From Candidatus Iainarchaeum sp. (lineage in GTDB: Archaea; Iainarchaeota; Iainarchaeia; Iainarchaeales; JAGHAR01), in the NCBI GenBank assembly GCA_021161405.1, contig JAGHAR010000038.1, positions 1 to 6,002 on the forward strand: a stretch of 6,002 nucleotides of DNA, in the 5' to 3' direction. Of this stretch, positions 5,599-6,002 are shown piece by piece (within the stretch, counting starts at the first letter, position 1; every line of letters starts with the position of its first letter). A program made the position numbers and the translations under genes. The notes under the pieces are model-generated. The model saw nothing but the letters and a program-made list of their open reading frames with translations, did no database searches and had not been told where the DNA came from.

Positions 5599-5663
5599 GT
5601 AAATCAATATGTCTGTAGACGAAGTGCTACTTCCGAGCGAAGCGAGGAATGTAGCACATTTTG
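5599..5663 (+). repeat. Structured repeat, copy B
   Basis: Second copy of the 65-base unit, same orientation as copy A. Its mini-stem GTC-TGTA-GAC (5611-5620) is fully paired where copy A has a T-G wobble. The copy lies in the immediate leader of the tRNA gene. Confidence 0.85.
5624..5657 (+). repeat. GCGAAGC hairpin of copy B
   Basis: Outer stem GTGCTAC with GTAGCAC (seven perfect pairs), then TTCC with GGAA, a tandem G-A/A-G step (5635-5636 against 5644-5645), GC pairs and the GAA loop. An unpaired T at 5650 matches the bulge of copy A. The length is 34 bases, as in copy A. Confidence 0.8.
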
Positions 5664-5665
5664 AT

Positions 5666-5685
5666 CAAACTTTTGTCAAAAGTTT
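5666..5685 (+). repeat. A/T-rich hairpin abutting the tRNA 5' end
   Basis: AAACTTTT and AAAAGTTT pair around a GTC loop (5667-5685); C5666 could also pair with G5686, the first base of the tRNA. The stem therefore ends exactly at the RNase P cleavage point of the tRNA. Confidence 0.7.
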
Positions 5686-5758
5686 GGGCCCGTAGCTCAG
5701 CTGGCAGAGCAGCGGTCTTATACACCGCAGGTCGTCGGTTCGAATCCGGCCGGGCCCA
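5686..5758 (+). tRNA. tRNA-Ile, anticodon UAU
   Basis: A full 73-base cloverleaf. Acceptor GGGCCCG pairs perfectly with CGGGCCC (5751-5757) and the discriminator is A5758. U8-A9 is followed by D-stem GCTC/GAGC with G5703-G5704 in the loop. The anticodon stem GCGGT/ACCGC encloses the seven-base loop CTTATAC, so positions 34-36 are UAU and A37 follows, a normal t6A context. The variable loop is AGGTC; the T-stem GTCGG/CCGGC has one T-G pair and a TTCGAAT loop. There is no intron and no encoded CCA. The GGGCCCGTAGCTCAG start is that of archaeal isoleucine tRNAs, and ileS follows. UAU would read AUA directly; most archaea use a CAU tRNA with agmatidine at position 34. AUA is common in the genes here (four in about 20 codons of the NYN gene). 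Confidence 0.96.
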
Positions 5759-5790
5759 CAATCCAATTAAATTTTTAATTATGTGTATGC

Positions 5791-5795
5791 GAGGT
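5791..5795 (+). promoter_or_regulatory. Shine-Dalgarno deciding the ileS start
   Basis: GAGGT lies six bases before ATG 5802 and nine before ATG 5805. It favours these over the in-frame ATGs at 5781 and 5787, which lie before or on top of it. A TATA-like stretch ATTTTTAATT at 5771-5780 could start a short message, or the gene may be read together with the tRNA. Confidence 0.55.
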
Positions 5796-5801
5796 TTCTT
5801 C

Positions 5802-6002
5802 ATGATGCTGCGTAGTTTCAATGCCGAGCAGGAATTAGCAGTAATTGATTTTTGGAAGAAAAACAAGATTATTGAAAAGGTAAGGCATAGGAATTATAAC
5901 TCGAGGAAGAAATTTTATTTTATGGACGGGCCTCCCTATGCTACGGGCCACATCCATATGGGAACGGCCTTAAACAAAATTCTGAAAGATGTTGCAATCC
6001 GC
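5802..6002 (+). CDS. ileS: Isoleucyl-tRNA synthetase, N-terminal fragment
   Basis: The first 67 residues; the gene runs off the window (whole enzyme usually about 1,000 residues). It charges tRNA-Ile with isoleucine using ATP, as a class I synthetase. The region DGPPY (42-46), then H52-M-G-T55 and LNKILKD is the ATP-binding signature of archaeal-type IleRS. The fourth position is Thr rather than His, as in other archaeal IleRS enzymes, so this is not a defect. The Asn-Lys-x-x-Lys-Asp continuation separates it from ValRS and LeuRS. The N-terminal helix (8-26, [15 protein letters not shown]) matches the usual lead-in ending in a Phe-Trp pair. ATG 5802 is chosen by the GAGGT six bases upstream. 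The gene lies 43 bases after tRNA-Ile(UAU), its likely substrate, in the same orientation. Confidence 0.92.
   Translation, partial: MMLRSFNAEQELAVIDFWKKNKIIEKVRHRNYNSRKKFYFMDGPPYATGHIHMGTALNKILKDVAIR

Noticed and set aside
5474..5663. H/ACA or C/D guide RNA
   Set aside because: An ACA follows each hairpin, but the 34-base stems are too short, have no pseudouridylation pocket, and the tandem G-A in copy B has no kink-turn bulge. No paired C and D boxes are present.
5446..5685. CRISPR array
   Set aside because: There are only two units, they are diverged at 12 of 65 positions, and the sequence between them is not spacer-like.
5627..5866. Minus-strand reading frame of 79 codons across the tRNA
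   Set aside because: Its middle, with [19 protein letters not shown], is the familiar artefact of translating a tRNA gene on the antisense strand.
5952..5966. Degenerate HIGH motif in ileS as a sign of a broken gene
   Set aside because: H-M-G-T is the normal form of this motif in archaeal-type IleRS, and the frame is intact to the window end.

Overview
The window looks like a compact, AT-rich archaeal genome. It carries an archaeal hypusine-type initiation factor 5A, an archaeal Sm-like protein, an archaeal-type isoleucyl-tRNA synthetase (signature H-M-G-T rather than H-I-G-H), a tRNA gene without an encoded CCA end, TATA-like boxes 24-28 bases upstream of several starts, and oligo-T tracts instead of a hairpin-plus-T terminator. 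Small tightly packed genes and a tRNA-Ile with anticodon UAU would fit a DPANN-type lineage. That placement is inference; the archaeal call is firm.

Left half (1-2770), minus strand. aIF5A (2375-2770) overlaps by 4 bases an arginase/agmatinase-family enzyme (1599-2378). The pairing is biochemically sensible: agmatinase makes putrescine, the precursor of the spermidine that supplies the aminobutyl group for hypusine on aIF5A. Further along the same strand is a 487-residue coiled-coil protein of unknown function (90-1553). The first 89 bases are at most a gene fragment.

Middle (2771-5445), plus strand. A divergent promoter region (2771-2882) serves aIF5A on one side and a TIGR00288-type NYN/PIN nuclease on the other. 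The nuclease overlaps by 4 bases a DUF2226-like protein. After a T-rich gap come a probable roadblock/LC7-fold protein, a MinD-type ATPase with a C-terminal amphipathic membrane-targeting helix, and an Sm-like RNA-binding protein. A membrane-docked ATPase beside a roadblock-fold protein suggests a membrane-associated regulatory module. The nuclease and Sm protein at the two ends add an RNA theme.

Right end (5446-6002). A 240-base gene-free stretch holds two direct copies of an unidentified structured repeat, 125 bases apart. Each has a 34-base hairpin with the same GCGAAGC apex and the same single-base T bulge, while the flanking stems differ by base-pair-preserving changes. Each copy is followed by a second, A/T-rich hairpin; that of copy B ends exactly where the tRNA begins. 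The tRNA is tRNA-Ile with anticodon UAU, rare in archaea, and it is followed 43 bases later by ileS, the gene for its cognate synthetase, which runs off the window. The repeat pair and the UAU tRNA are the most noteworthy items here.
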